From assembly GCA_036852015.1 (NCBI GenBank), contig JAANDG010000695.1, positions 1 through 64,000 on the forward strand: DNA of 64,000 bases, given 5' to 3'. This DNA is from Pelodera strongyloides. Lineage: Eukaryota; Nematoda; Chromadorea; Rhabditida; Rhabditidae. The notes under the pieces were generated by a model that worked only from the letters and a program-made list of their open reading frames with translations, did no database searches and was not told the DNA's origin. Shown piece by piece: positions 44,901-58,600 of this stretch. How positions within the stretch are numbered: position 1 is the first letter of the stretch; every line of letters begins with the position of its first letter. The position numbers were made by a program, and so were the translations under genes.

Positions 44901-45730
44901 CTAGCTTACAATACGCATTCTTTTTTCCAATTTATCATTTATCTTCAGAAACTAATGTGAGCTAGGGGGCAACATCGAAACGTGATTATTTTATGTGATG
45001 TGGACTTCTTAAAGTTTGGCACGTTTTCTAATATGATGCTAACATTTCAGTTTGTTCGCGTTGTGAAGAGTCCTGATGGTGGAGCGACTTCGGCAAGGGA
45101 CACACACAGCCGGGGGACTTTACTGAATTGGACACGACACGCTTTCGTGGAATATGGACGTGGAGCCATCGCAATTATAAGCCCTTGTTTTTGTGTCATT
45201 TTTATGGCTTGGAAGGTCCGATGGGGACTCTCTGTGCCGGGTTTTTGGGGGATATACTGGTTGTTATTCGATTGATTGGCAACTCCCCGAATAAAAATGT
45301 AATGGGGGGGGGGGGGGTGTTCGACGGGAATAGTTTCTGTAAGCTTTCGGTTGTTGCCACATTGTATTGTCCACTGCATGTGTTATTGGTAGATTTGCAC
45401 GAATGCCAAGTCGGGTGTGTATTGTGTATTACTTGTGTGCGTATCATTTTGATGCTTGATTCACTTTGTTGTTGCGGATTTTTGAGGTGTTGTGCAGTGT
45501 TTTCCAGTTGAAAATGTTGTGTTGAGATTAGTTTAAACTGAAATACATCCCGCCACAGTGTTTTCATCTGCAAAACAGTGTTTTGAGATCTTGCCACATG
45601 GTTTTCAACTGCAAAACAATGTGTTGAGGTCAGTTTAAGTTGAAATACATCTTGCCGCATGGTTTTCTAGATGAAAACAGTGCGGGAAATGCCGCATGGT
45701 TTTCTAGTTGAAAACAGTGTGGCAATATCA
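41952..45730. repeat. Duplicated block B' (copy 2)
   Basis: Second copy of 33243-37029. It runs into the 17.5 kb satellite in place of the 0.2 kb tract found in copy 1. The poly-G run here is 14 bases (about 45304-45317). Confidence 0.92.
43754..45275 (+). CDS. Possible exons of an unidentified gene in block B' (copy 2)
   Basis: Duplicate of the stretches at 35048-36570: one ending at 43887, one at 44184-44288, one starting at 45051. Phases and splice-like borders are unchanged. A one-base insertion upstream of the first stretch shifts the frame before it, so that stretch must start after about 43720 if it is an exon. Confidence 0.38.
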
Positions 45731-46620
45731 GTTTCATCTGAAATACATATTGCCGCATGGTTTTCTAGATGAAAACAGTGCGGGAAATGCCGCATGGTTT
45801 TCTAGATGAAAACAGTGCGGAAAATGCCGCATGGTTTTCTAGTTGAAAACAGTGTGGCAATATCAGTTTCATCTGAAATACATATTGCCGCATGGTTTTC
45901 TAGATGAAAACAGTGCGGGAAATGCCGCATGGTTTTCTAGATGAAAACAGTGCGGAAAATGCCGCATGGTTTTCTAGTTGAAAACAGTGTGGCAATATCA
46001 GTTTCATCTGAAATACATATTGCCACATGGGTTTTTTCTAGATGAAAACAGTGCGGGAAATGCCGCATGGTTTTCTAGATGAAAACAGTGCGGAAAATGC
46101 CGCATGGTTTTCTAGTTGAAAACAGTGTGGCAATATCAGTTTCATCTGAAATACATATTGCCGCATGGTTTTCTAGATGAAAACAGTGCGGGAAATGCCG
46201 CATGGTTTTCTAGATGAAAACAGTGCGGAAAATGCCGCATGGTTTTCTAGTTGAAAACAGTGTGGCAATATCAGTTTCATCTGAAATACATATTGCCGCA
46301 TGGTTTTCTAGATGAAAACAGTGCGGGAAATGCCGCATGGTTTTCTAGATGAAAACAGTGCGGAAAATGCCGCATGGTTTTCTAGTTGAAAACAGTGTGG
46401 CAATATCAGTTTCATCTGAAATACATATTGCCGCATGGTTTTCTAGATGAAAACAGTGCGGCAAATGCCGCATGGTTTTCTAGATGAAAACAGTGCGGGA
46501 AATGCCGCATGGTTTTCTAGATGAAAACAGTGCGGAAAATGCCGCATGGTTTTCTAGTTGAAAACAGTGTGGCAATATCAGTTTCATCTGAAATACATAT
46601 TGCCGCATGGTTTTCTAGAT
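45718..46620. repeat. Left-edge higher-order repeat, 135 bp
   Basis: Starts of GTTTCATCTGAAATAC at 45731, 45866, 46001, 46139, 46274, 46409, 46581 give spacings of 135, 135, 138, 135, 135 and 172 bp (172 is 135 plus one extra 37-mer). Each 135-bp unit is two 37-mers (with GGGAAAT and GGAAAAT loops) plus a 61-bp variant. Confidence 0.92.
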
Positions 46621-49600
46621 GAAAACAGTGCGGCAAATGCCGCATGGTTTTCTAGATGAAAACAGTGCGGCAAATGCCGCATGGTTTTCAAGATGAAAAC
46701 AGTGCGGCAAATGCCGCATGGTTTTCTAGTTGAAAACAGTGAGTGCGGCAAATTCCCCATGGTTTTCTAGATGAAAACAGTGCGGCAAATTCCGCATGGG
46801 TTTCTAGATGAAAACAGTGCGGTAAATGCCGCATGGTTTTCTAGATGAAAACAGTGCGGCAAATGCCGCATGGTTGTCTAGATGAAAACAGCGCGGCAAA
46901 TGCCGCATGGTTTTCTAGATGAAAACAGATGGTTTTTAGATGAAAACAGTGCGGCAAATACCGCATGGTTTTCTAGATGAAAACAGTGCGGCAAATGCCG
47001 CATGGTTTTCTAGATGAAAACAGTGCGGCAAATGCCGCATGGTTCTCTAGATGAAAACAGTGCGGCAAATGCCGCATGGTTTTCTAGATGAAAACAGTGC
47101 GGCAAATTCCGCATGGTTTTCTAGATGAAAACAGTGCGGTAAATGCCGCATGGTTTTCTAGATGAAAACAGTGCGGTAAATGCCGCATGGTTTTCTAGAT
47201 GAAAACAGTGCGGCAAATTCCGCATGGTTTTCTAGATGATAACAGTGCGGCAAATGCTGCATGGTTTTCTAGATGAAAACAGTGCGGCAAATGCCGCATG
47301 GTTTTCTAGATGAAAACAGTGCGGCAAATGCCGCATGGTTTTCTAGATGAAACCAGTGCGGCAAATGCTGCATGGTTTTCTAGATGAAAACAGTGCGGCA
47401 AATGCCGCATGGTTTTCTAGATGAAAACAGTGCGGCAAATTCCCCATGGTTTTCTAGATGAAAACAGTGCGGCAAATTCCGCATGGTTTTCTAGATGAAA
47501 ACAGTGCGGTAAATGCCGCATGGTTTTCTAGATGAAAACAGTGCGGCAAATTCCGCATGGTTTTCTAGATGAAAACAGTGCGGCAAATGCCTGCATGGTT
47601 TTCTAGATGAAAACAGTGCGGCAAATGCCGCATGGTTTTCTAGATGAAAACAGTGCGGCAAATTCCGCATGGTTTTCTAGATGAAAACAGTGCGGCAAAT
47701 TCCCATGGTTTTCTAGATGAAAACAGTGCGGCAAATTCCGCATGGTTTTCTAGATGAAAACAGTGCGGTAAATGCCGCATGGTTTTCTAGATGAAAACAG
47801 TGCGGCAAATTCCGCATGGTTTTCTAGATGATAACAGTGCGGCAAATGCTGCATGGTTTTCTAGATGAAAACAGTGCGGCAAATGCCGCATGGTTTTCTA
47901 GATGAAAACAATGCGGCAAATACCGCATGGTTTTCTAGATGAAAACAGCGGTAAATGCCGCATGGTTTTCTAGATGAAAACAGTGCGGCAAATGCCGCAT
48001 GGTTTTCTAGATGAAAACAGTGCGGCAAATGCCGCATGGTTTTCTAGATGAAAACAGTGCGGCAAATGCCGCATGGTTTCTAGATGAAAACAGTGCGGCA
48101 AATGCCGCATGGTTTTCTAGATGAAAACAGATGGTTTTTTAGATGAAAACAGTGCGGCAAATACCGCATGGTTTTCTAGATGAAAACAGCGGTAAATGCC
48201 GCATGGTTTTCTAGATGAAAACAGTGCGGCAAATGCCGCATGGTTTTCTAGATGAAAACAGTGCGGCAAATGCCGCATGGTTTTCTAGATGAAAACAGTG
48301 CGGCAAATTCCGCATGGTTTTCTAGATGAAAACAGCGGTAAATGCCGCATGGTTTTAGATGATGTGAAAACAGTGCGGCAAATTCCGCATGGTTTTCTAG
48401 ATGAAAACAGTGCGGCAAATGCTGCATGGTTTTCTAGATGAAAACAGTGCGGCAAATGCCGCATGGTTTTCTAGATGAAAACAGTGCGGCAAATTCCCCA
48501 TGGTTTTCTAGATGAAAACAGCCGCATGGTTTTCTAGATGAAAACAGTGTGCGGCAAATGCCGCATGGTTTTCTAGATGAAAACAGTGCGGCAAATTCCG
48601 CATGGTTTTCTAGATGAAAACAGTGCGGCAAATGCTGCATGGTTTTCTAGATGAAAACAGTGCGGCAAATTCCGCATGGTTTTCTAGATGAAAACAGTGC
48701 GGTAAATGCCGCATGGTTTTCTAGATGAAAACAGTGCGGCAAATTCCGCATGGTTTTCTAGATGAAAACAGTGCGGCAAATTCCGCATGGTTTTCTAGAT
48801 GAAACAGTGCGGCAAAATTTCCGCATGGTTTTCTAGATGAAAAACAGTGCGGCAAATTCCGCATGGTTTTCTAGATGAAAACAGTGCGGCAAATTCCGCA
48901 TGGTTTCTAGATGAAAACAGTGCGGTAAATGCCGCATGGTTTTTCTAGATGAAAACAGTGCGGCAAATGCCGCATGGTTTTCTAGATGAAAACAGCGGTA
49001 AATGCCGCATGGTTTTCTAGATGAAAACAGTGCGGCAAATTCCGCATGGGTTTTCTAGATGAAAACAGTGCGGCAAATTCCGCATGGTTTTTTAGATGAA
49101 AACAGTGCGGCAAATTCCGCATGGTTTTCTAGATGAAAACAGTGCGGCAAAATGCCGCATGGTTTTCTAGATGAAAACAGTGCGGCAAATGCCGCATGGT
49201 TTTCTAGATGAAAACAGTGCGGCAAATGCATGGTTTTCTAGATGAAAAACAGTGCGGCAAATACCGCATGGTTTTTCTAGATGAAAACAGTGCGGCAAAT
49301 TCCGCATGGTTTTCTAGATGAAAACAGTGCGGTAAATGCCGCATGGTTTTCTAGATGAAAACAGTGCGGTAAATTCCGCATGGTTTTCTAGATGAAAACA
49401 GTGCGGCAAATGCCGCATGGTCGCATGGTTTTCTAGATGAAAACAGTGCGGCAAATTCCGCATGGTTTTCTAGATGAAAACAGTGCGGTAAATGCCGCAT
49501 GGTTTTCTAGATGAAAACAGTGCGGTAAATGCCGCATGGTTTTCTAGATGAAAACAGTGCGGTAAATTCCGCATGGTTTTCTAGATGAAAACAGTGCGGC

Positions 49601-52600
49601 AAATGCCGCATGGTTTTCTAGATGAAAACAGTGCGGCAAATGCCGCATGGTTTTCTAGATGAAAACAGTGCGGCAAATTCCGCATGGTTTTCTAGATATG
49701 AAAACAGTGCGGCAAATTCCGCATGGTTTTCTAGATGAAAACAGTGCGGCAAATGCTGCATGGTTTTCTAGATGAAAACAGTGCGGCAAATTCCGCATGG
49801 TTTTCTAGATGAAAACAGTGCGGCAAATGCCGCATGGTTTTCTAGATGAAAACAGTGCGGTAAATGCCGCATGGTTTTCTAGATGAAAACAGTGCGGCAA
49901 ATTCCGCATGGTTTTCTAGATGAAAACAGTACGGCAAATGCCGCATGGTTTTCTAGATGAAAACAGTGCGGTAAATTCCGCATGGTTTTCTAGATGAAAA
50001 CAGTGCGGCAAATGTCGCATGGTTTTCTAGATGAAAACAGTGCGGCAAATTCCGCATGGTTTTCTAGATGAAACAGTGCGGCAAATGCCGCATGGGTTTC
50101 AGATGAAAACAGTGCGGTAAATGCCGCATGGTTTCTAGATGAAAACAGTGCGGCAAATGCCGCATGGTTTTCTAGATGAAAACAGTGCGGCAAATGCCGC
50201 ATGGTTTTCTAGATGAAAACAGTGCGGCAAATGCCGCATGGTTTTCTAGATGAAAACAGATGGTTTTTTAGATGAAAACAGTGCGGCAAATACCGCATGG
50301 TTTTCTAGATGAAAACAGTGCGGCAAATGCTGCATGGTTTTCTAGATGAAAACAGTGCGGCAAATGCCGCATGGTTTTCTAGATGAAAAAAGAGCGGCAA
50401 ATTCCTCATGGTTTTCTAGATGAAAACAGTGCGGCAAATTCCGCATGGTTTTCTATATGAAAACAGTGCGGTAAATGCTGCATGGTTTTCTAGATGAAAA
50501 CAGTGCGGCAAATTCCCCATGGTTTTCTAGATGAAAACACAGATGGTTTTCTAGATGAAAACAGTGCGGCAAATGCTGCATGGTTTTCTAGATGAAAACA
50601 GTGCGGCAAATGCCGCGTGGTTTTCTAGATGAAAACAGTGCGGCAAATTCCCCATGGTTTTCTAGATGAAAACAGTGCGGCAAATTCCGCATGGTTTTCT
50701 AGATGAAAACAGTGCGGCAAATGCCGCATGGTTTTCTAGATGAAAACAGTGCGGCAAATTCCCCATGGTTTTCTAGATGAAAACAGTGCGGCAAATTCCG
50801 CATGGTTTTCTAGATGAAAACAGTGCGGTAAATGCTGCATGGTTTTCTAGATGAAAACAGTGCGGCAAATTCCCCATGGTTTTCTAGATGAAAACAGATG
50901 GTTTTCTAGATGAAAACAGTGCGGCAAATGCCGCATGGTTTTCTAGATGAAAACAGTGCGGCAAATGCCGCATGGTTTTCTAGATGAAAACAGTGCAGGT
51001 TTTCTAGATGAAAACAGTGCGGTAAATGCCGCATGGTTTTCTAGATGAAAACAGTGCGGTAAATGCCGCATGGTTTTCTAGATGAAAACAGTGCGGTAAA
51101 TGCCGCATGGTTTTCTAGATGAAAACAGTGCGGCAAATTCCGCATGGTTTTCTAGATGAAAACAGTGCGGCAAATGTCGCATGGTTTTCTAGATGAAAAC
51201 AGTGCGGCAAATGTCGCATGGTTTTCTAGATGAAAACAGTGCGGCAAATTCCGCATGGTTTTCTAGATGAAAACAGTGCGGCAAATGCTGCATGGTTTTC
51301 TAGATGAAAACAGTGCGGTAAATGCCGCATGGTTTTCTAGATGAAAACAGTGCGGTAAATTCCGCATGGTTTTCTAGATGAAAACAGTGCGGCAAATTCC
51401 GCATGGTTTTCTAGATGAAAACAGTGCGGCAAATTCCGCATGGTTTTCTAGATGAAAACAGTGCGATAAATGCCGCATGGTTTTCTAGATGAAAACAGTG
51501 CGGCAAATGCCGCATGGTTTTCTAGATGAAAACAGTGCGGCAAATTCCGCATGGTTTTCTATATGAAAACAGTGCGGTAAATGCCGCATGGTTTTCTAGA
51601 TGAAAACAGTGCGGCAAATTCCCCATGGTTTTCTAGATGAAACACAGTTGCAGTTTTCTAGATGAAAACAGTGCGGCAAATCCGCATGGTTTTCTAGATG
51701 AAAACAGTGCGGCAAATGCTGCATGGTTTTCTAGATGAAAAACATGTGGCAAAATGCCGCATGGGTTTCTAGATGAAAACAGTGCGGCAAATGCCGCATG
51801 GTTTTCTAGATGAAAACAGTGCGGCAAATTCCGCATGGTTTTCTAGATGAAAAACAGTGCGGTTTCAAAATGTCCGCATGGTTTTCTAGATGAAAACAGT
51901 GCGGCAAATGTCGCATGGTTTTCTAGATGAAAACAGTGCGGTAAATGTCGCATGGTTCTAGATGAAAACAGTGCGGCAAATTCCGCATGGTTTTCTAGAT
52001 GAAAACAGTGCGGCAAATGCTGCATGGTTTTCTAGATAAAAACAGTGCGGTAAATGCCGCATGGTTTTCTAGATGAAAACAGTGCGGTAAATTCCGCATG
52101 GTTTTCTAGATGAAAAACAGTGCGGTAAATGCCGCATGGTTTTCAGTGCGGCAAATTCCGCATGGTTTTCTAGATGAAAACAGTGCGCAAATGCAAACCG
52201 ATGGTTTTCTAGATGAAAACAGTGCGGCAAATGCCGCATGGTTTTCTAGATGAAAACAGTGCGGCAAATGTCGCATGGTTTTCTAGATGAAAACAGTGCG
52301 GTAAATGTCGCATGGTTTTCTAGATGAAAACAGTGCGGCAAATTCCGCATGGTTTTCTAGATGAAAACAGTGCGGCAAATGCTGCATGGTTTTCTAGATG
52401 AAAACAGTGCTGTAAATGCCGGCGGTAAATGCTGCATGGTTTTCTAGATGAAAACAGTGCGGCAAATTCCCCATGGTTTTCTAGATGAAAACAGATGGTT
52501 TTCTAGATGAAAACAGTGCGGTAAATGCCGCATGGTTTTCTAGATGAAAACAGTGCGGCAAATGCCGCATGGTTTTCTAGATGAAAACAGTGCGGCAAAT

Positions 52601-55600
52601 TCCGCATGGTTTTCTAGATGAAAACAGTACGGCAAATGCCGCATGGTTTTCTAGATGAAAACAGTGCGGTAAATTCCGCATGGTTTTCTAGATGAAAACA
52701 GTGCGGCAAATGTCGCATGGTTTTCTAGATGAAAACAATGCGGCAAATTCCGCATGGTTTTCTAGATGAAAACAGTGCGGCAAATTCCGCATGGGTTTCC
52801 AGATGAAAACAGTGCGGTAAATTCCGCATGGTTTTCTAGATGAAAACAGTGCGGCAAATGCCGCATGGTTTTCTAGATGAAAACAGTGCGGCAAATGCCG
52901 CATGGTTGTCTAGATGAAAACAGTGCGGCAAATGCCGCATGGTTTTCTAGATGAAAACAGATGGTTTTTTAGATGAAAACAGTGCGGCAAATACCGCATG
53001 GTTTTCTAGATGAAAACAGTGCGGCAAATGCTGCATGGTTTTCTAGATGAAAACAGTGCGGCAAATGCCGCATGGTTTTCTAGATGAAAAAAGAGCGGCA
53101 AATTCCTCATGGTTTTCTAGATGAAAACAGTGCGGTAAATGCTGCATGGTTTTCTAGATGAAAAAAACAGTGCGGCAAATTCCCCATGGTTTATAGATGA
53201 AAACAGATGAGCATGAAAAAGCAGCATGGTTTTCTAGATGAAAAAAGAGCGGCAAATTCCTCATGGTTTTCTAGATGAAAACAGTGCGGTAAATGCCGCA
53301 TGGTTTTCTAGATGAAAAAAGAGCGGCAAATTCCGCATGGTTTTCTAGATGAAAACAGTGCGGTAAATGCTGCATGGTTTTCTAGATGAAAACAGTGCGG
53401 CAAATTCCCCATGGTTTTCTAGATGAAAACAGATGGTTTTCTAGATGAAAACAGTGCGGCAAATGCTGCATGGTTTTCTAGATGAAAACAGTGCGGCAAA
53501 TGCCGCGTGGTTTTCTAGATGAAAACAGTGCGGCAAATTCCCCATGGTTTTCTAGATGAAAACAGTGCGGCAAATTCCGCATGGTTTTCTAGATGAAAAC
53601 AGTGCGGCAAATGCCGCATGGTTTTCTAGATGAAAACAGTGCGGCAAATTCCTCATGGTTTTCTCGATGAAAACAGTGCGGCAAATTCCGCATGGTTTTC
53701 TAGATGAAAACAGTGCGGTAAATGCTGCATGGTTTTCTAGATGAAAACAGTGCGGCAAATTCCCCATGGTTTTCTAGATGAAAACAGATGGTTTTCTAGA
53801 TGAAAACAGTGCGGCAAATGCTGCATGGTTTTCTAGATGAAAACAGTGCGGCAAATGTCGCATGGTTTTCTAGATGAAAACAGTGCGGTAAATTCCGCAT
53901 GGTTTTCTAGATGAAAACAGTGCGGTAAATGCCGCATGGTTTTCTAGATGAAAACAGTGCGGTAAATGCCGCATGGTTTTCTAGATGAAACAGTGCGGCA
54001 AATGTGCGGTAAATTCCGCATGGTTTTAGATGAAAACAGTGCGGTAAATGAAAACAGTCCGCATGGTTTTCTAGATGAAAAAACAGTGCGGCAAATGTCG
54101 CATGGTTTTCTAGATGAAAACAGAGTGCGGCAAATGTCGCATGGTTTTCTAGATGAAAACAGTGCGGCAAATTCCGCCATGGTTTTTCTAGATGAAAACA
54201 GTGCGGCAAATGCCGCATGGTTTTCTAGATGAAAACAGTGCGGCAAATGCGCATGGTTTTCTAGATGAAAACAGTGCGGTAAATGTGCGGCAAATGTCGC
54301 ATGGTTTTCTAGATGAAAACAGTGCGGCAAATGTCGCATGGTTTTCTAGATGAAAAACAGTGCGGCAAATGTCCGCATGGTTTTCTAGATGAAAACAGTG
54401 CGGCAAAATGTCGCATGGTTTTCTAGATGAAAACAGTGTGGCAAATGTCATGGTTTGGTTTTCTAGATGAAAACAGTGCGGCAAAATGTGCCGCATGGTT
54501 TTCTAGATTGAAAACAGTGCGGCAAATGTCGCATGGGTTTCTAGATGAAAACAGTGCGGCAAATGTGCATGGTTTTCTAGATTGAAAACAGTGCGGCAAA
54601 TGCCAGGTTTTCTTTGAAACAGTGCGGCAAATCCCCATGGTTTTCTAGATGAAAAACATGTGGCTAGCAAAATGCTGTGGTTTTCTAGATGAAAACAGTG
54701 TTGTGCGGTAAATGCCGCATGGTTTTCTAGATGAAAACAGCGGTGCGGCAAAAGTCGCATGGTGTTTAGATGAAAACAGTGCGGCAAATGTCGCATGGTT
54801 TTCTAGATGAAAACAGTGCGGCAAATGTCGCATGTTTTTCTAGATGAAAACAGTGCGGCAAATGCGCATGGTTTCTAGATGAAAAACAGTGCGGCAAATG
54901 TGGCATGGTTTTCTAGATGAAAACAGTGCGGTAAATGTCGCATGGTTTCTAGATGAAAAACAGTGCGGCAAATGTCCGCATGGTTTTCGAGATGAAAAAC
55001 GTGCGGTAAATGGCATGGTTTTCTAGATGAAAACAGTGCGGCAAATTCCGCATGGTTTTCTAGATGAAAACAGTGCGGCAAATGCGCATGGTTTTCTAGA
55101 TGAAAAACAGTGCGGTAAATGCCGCATGGTTTTCTAGATGAAAAACAGTGCGGTGAAATTCCGCATGGTTTCTAGATGAAAACAGTGCGGTAAATGCCGC
55201 ATGGTTTTCTAGATGAAAACAGTGCGGCAAATGTCGCATGGTTTTCTAGATGAAAACAGTGCGGTAAATTGGCCGCATGGCATGTTTCTAGATGAAAACA
55301 GTGCGGCAAATGCCGCATGGTTTTCTAGATGAAAACAGTGCGGCAAATGTCGCATGGTTTTCTAGATGAAAACAGTGCGGCAAATGTCGCATGGTTTTCT
55401 AGATGAAAACAGTGCGGCAAATGTCCGCATGGTTTTCTAGATGAAAACAGTGCGGCAAATGTCGCATGGTTTTCTAGATGAAAACAGTGCGGCAAATGTC
55501 GCATGGTTTTCTAGATGAAAACAGTGCGGCAAATGTCGCATGGTTTCTAGATGAAAACAGTGCGGCAAATTCCGCATGGTTTTCTAGATGAAAACAGTGC

Positions 55601-58600
55601 GGCAAATGCCGCATGGTTTTCTAGATGAAAACAGTGCGGTAAATGCCGCATGGTTTTCTAGATGAAAACAGTGCGGCAAATGTCGCATGGGTTTTCTAGA
55701 TGAAAAAGATGTGGCAAATTCCGCATGGTTTCTAGATGAAAACAGTGCGGCAAATGTCGCATGGTTTTCTAGATGAAAACAGTGCGGCAAATTGGTTTTC
55801 AGATGAAAACAGTGCAAATTCCGGTTTTCTAGATGAAAACAGTGCGGCAAATGCTGGCATGGTTTTCTAGATGAAAAACAGTGCGGCAAATGTCGCATGG
55901 TTTCTAGATGAAAACAGTGCGCAAAGTCGCATGGTTTAGATGAAACAGTGCAAATGTCGCATGGTTAGATGAAAAACAGTGCGGCAAAATTCCGCATGGT
56001 TTTCTAGATGAAAACAGTGCGGCAAATGCTGCATGGTTTTCTAGATGAAAACAGTGCGGTAAATGCCGCATGGTTTTCTAGATGAAAACAGTGCGGCAAA
56101 TTCCGCATGGTTTTCTAGATGAAAACAGTGCGGCAAATGCCGCATGGTTTTCTAGATGAAAACAGTGCGGCAAATGTCGCATGGTTTTCTAGATGAAAAC
56201 AGTGCGGTAAATTCCGCATGGTTTTCTAGATGAAAACAGATGGTTTTCTAGATGAAAACAGTGCGGCAAATGCCGCATGGTTTTCTAGATGAAAACAGTG
56301 CGGCAAATGTCGCATGGTTTTCTAGATGAAAACAGTGCGGTAAATGTCGCATGGTTTTCTAGATGAAAACAGTGCGGCAAATTCCGCATGGTTTTCTAGA
56401 TGAAAACAGTGCGGCAAATGCTGCATGGTTTTCTAGATGAAAACAGTGCTGTAAATGCCGGCGGTAAATGCTGCATGGTTTTCTAGATGAAAACAGTGCG
56501 GCAAATTCCCCATGGTTTTCTAGATGAAAACAGATGGTTTTCTAGATGAAAACAGTGCGGCAAATTCCGCATGGTTTTCTAGATGAAAACAGTGCGGCAA
56601 ATGTCGCATGGTTTTCTAGATGAAAACAGTGCGGCAAATTCCGCATGGTTTTCTAGATGAAAACAGTGCGGCAAATGTCGCATGGTTTTCTAGATGAAAA
56701 CAGTGCGGCAAATGTCGCATGGTTTTCTAGATGAAAACAGTGCGGCAAATGTCGCATGGTTTTCTAGATGAAAACAGTGCGGCAAATGTCGCATGGTTTT
56801 CTAGATGAAAACAGTGCGGAAAATTCCGCATGGTTTTCTAGATGAAAACAGTGCGGCAAATGCCGCATGGTTTCTAGATGAAAACAAGTGGGTAAATGCC
56901 GCATGGTTTTCTAGATGAAAACCGTGAAATTCCGCATGGTTTTTAGATGAAAACAGTGCGGCAAATGTCGCATGGTTTTCTAGATGAAAACAGTGCGGCA
57001 AATTCCGCATGGTTTCTCGATGATGAAAACAGTGCGGTAAATGGCATGGTTTTCTAGATGAAAACAGTGCGGCGGCAAATGCCGCATGGTTTTCTAGATG
57101 AAACAGTGCGGTAAATGCCGCATGGTTTTCTAGATGAAAACATGTGAAAACGTGCAAATGCGCATGTTTTCTAGATGAAAACATAAATGGGCTAGATGAA
57201 AACAGTTTGCTAGATGAAAACAGTGCGGTGAAAACGGCAAATCCGCATGGTTTTCTAATGAAACAGTGCGGCAAATTGCCATGGTTTCTAGATGAAAACA
57301 GTGCGGGTTTTCAGTATGATTTTTCTAGATGAAACAGTGCGGCAAATGCCGCATGGTTTTCTAGATGAAAACAGTGCGGTAAATCCGCATGGTTTTTCTA
57401 GATGAAAACAGTGCGGTAAATTCCGCATGGTTTTCTAGATGAAAAACAGTGCGGCAAATGTCGCATGGTTTTCTAGATGAAAACAGGAAAAACATGGTTT
57501 TCTAATGAAAACAGTGAATTCCGCATGGTTTTTTCTAGATGAAAACAGTGCGGTAAATGCTGATGGTTTTCTAGATGAAACCAGTGCGGTAAAATGCCGC
57601 ATGGTTTTCTAGATGAAAACAGTGCAGTAAATGCGCATGGTTTCTAGATGAAACAGTGCGGCAAATTCGCATGTTTTCTAGATGAAAACAGTGCGGCAAA
57701 TGCCGCATGGGTTTGCTAGATGAAAACAGTGCGGCAAATTCCGCTTGTTTCTAGATGAAAACAGTGCGGCAAATGCCGCATGGTTTTCTAGATGAAAACA
57801 GTGCGGCAAATTCCGCATGGTTTTCTAGATGAAAACAGTGCGGCAAATGCTGCATGGTTTTCTAGATGAAAACAGTGCGGCAAATGCCGCATGGTTTTCT
57901 AGATGAAAACAGTGCGGCAAATTCCCCATGGTTTTCTAGATGAAAACAGTGCGGCAAATTCCGCATGGTTTTCTAGATGAAAACAGTGCGGTAAATGCTG
58001 CATGGTTTTCTAGATGAAAACAGTGCGGCAAATTCCCTGGTTTTCTAGATGAAAACAGTGCGGCATGGTTTTCTAGATGAAAACAGTGCGCAAATTCGCA
58101 TGGTTTTCTAGATGAAACAGTGCGGCAAATGCCGCATGGTTTTCTAGATGAAAACAGTGCGGCAAATTCCGCATGGTTTTCTAGATGAAAACAGTGCGGC
58201 AAATGCCGCATGGTTTTCTAGATGAAAACAGTGCGGCAAATGCCGCATGGTTTTCTAGATGAAAACAGTGCGGCAAATTCCGCATGGTTTTCTAGATGAA
58301 AAACAGTGCGGCAAATTCCGCATGGTTTTCTAGATGAAAACAGTGCGGTAAATGCGCATGGTTTTCTAGATGAAAAAACAGTGCGGCAAATGCTGCATGG
58401 TTTTCTAGATGAAAACAGTGCGGCAATTGCCCGCATGGTTTTCTAGATGAAAACAGTGCGGCAAATTCCCCATGTTTTCTAGATTGAAAACAGTGCGGCA
58501 AATCCGCATGGTTTTCGATGAAAAAGGCGGTAAATGCTGCATGTTTTTCTAGATGAAACAGTGCGGCAAATTCCCCAATGGTTTCTTTCTAGATGAAAAC

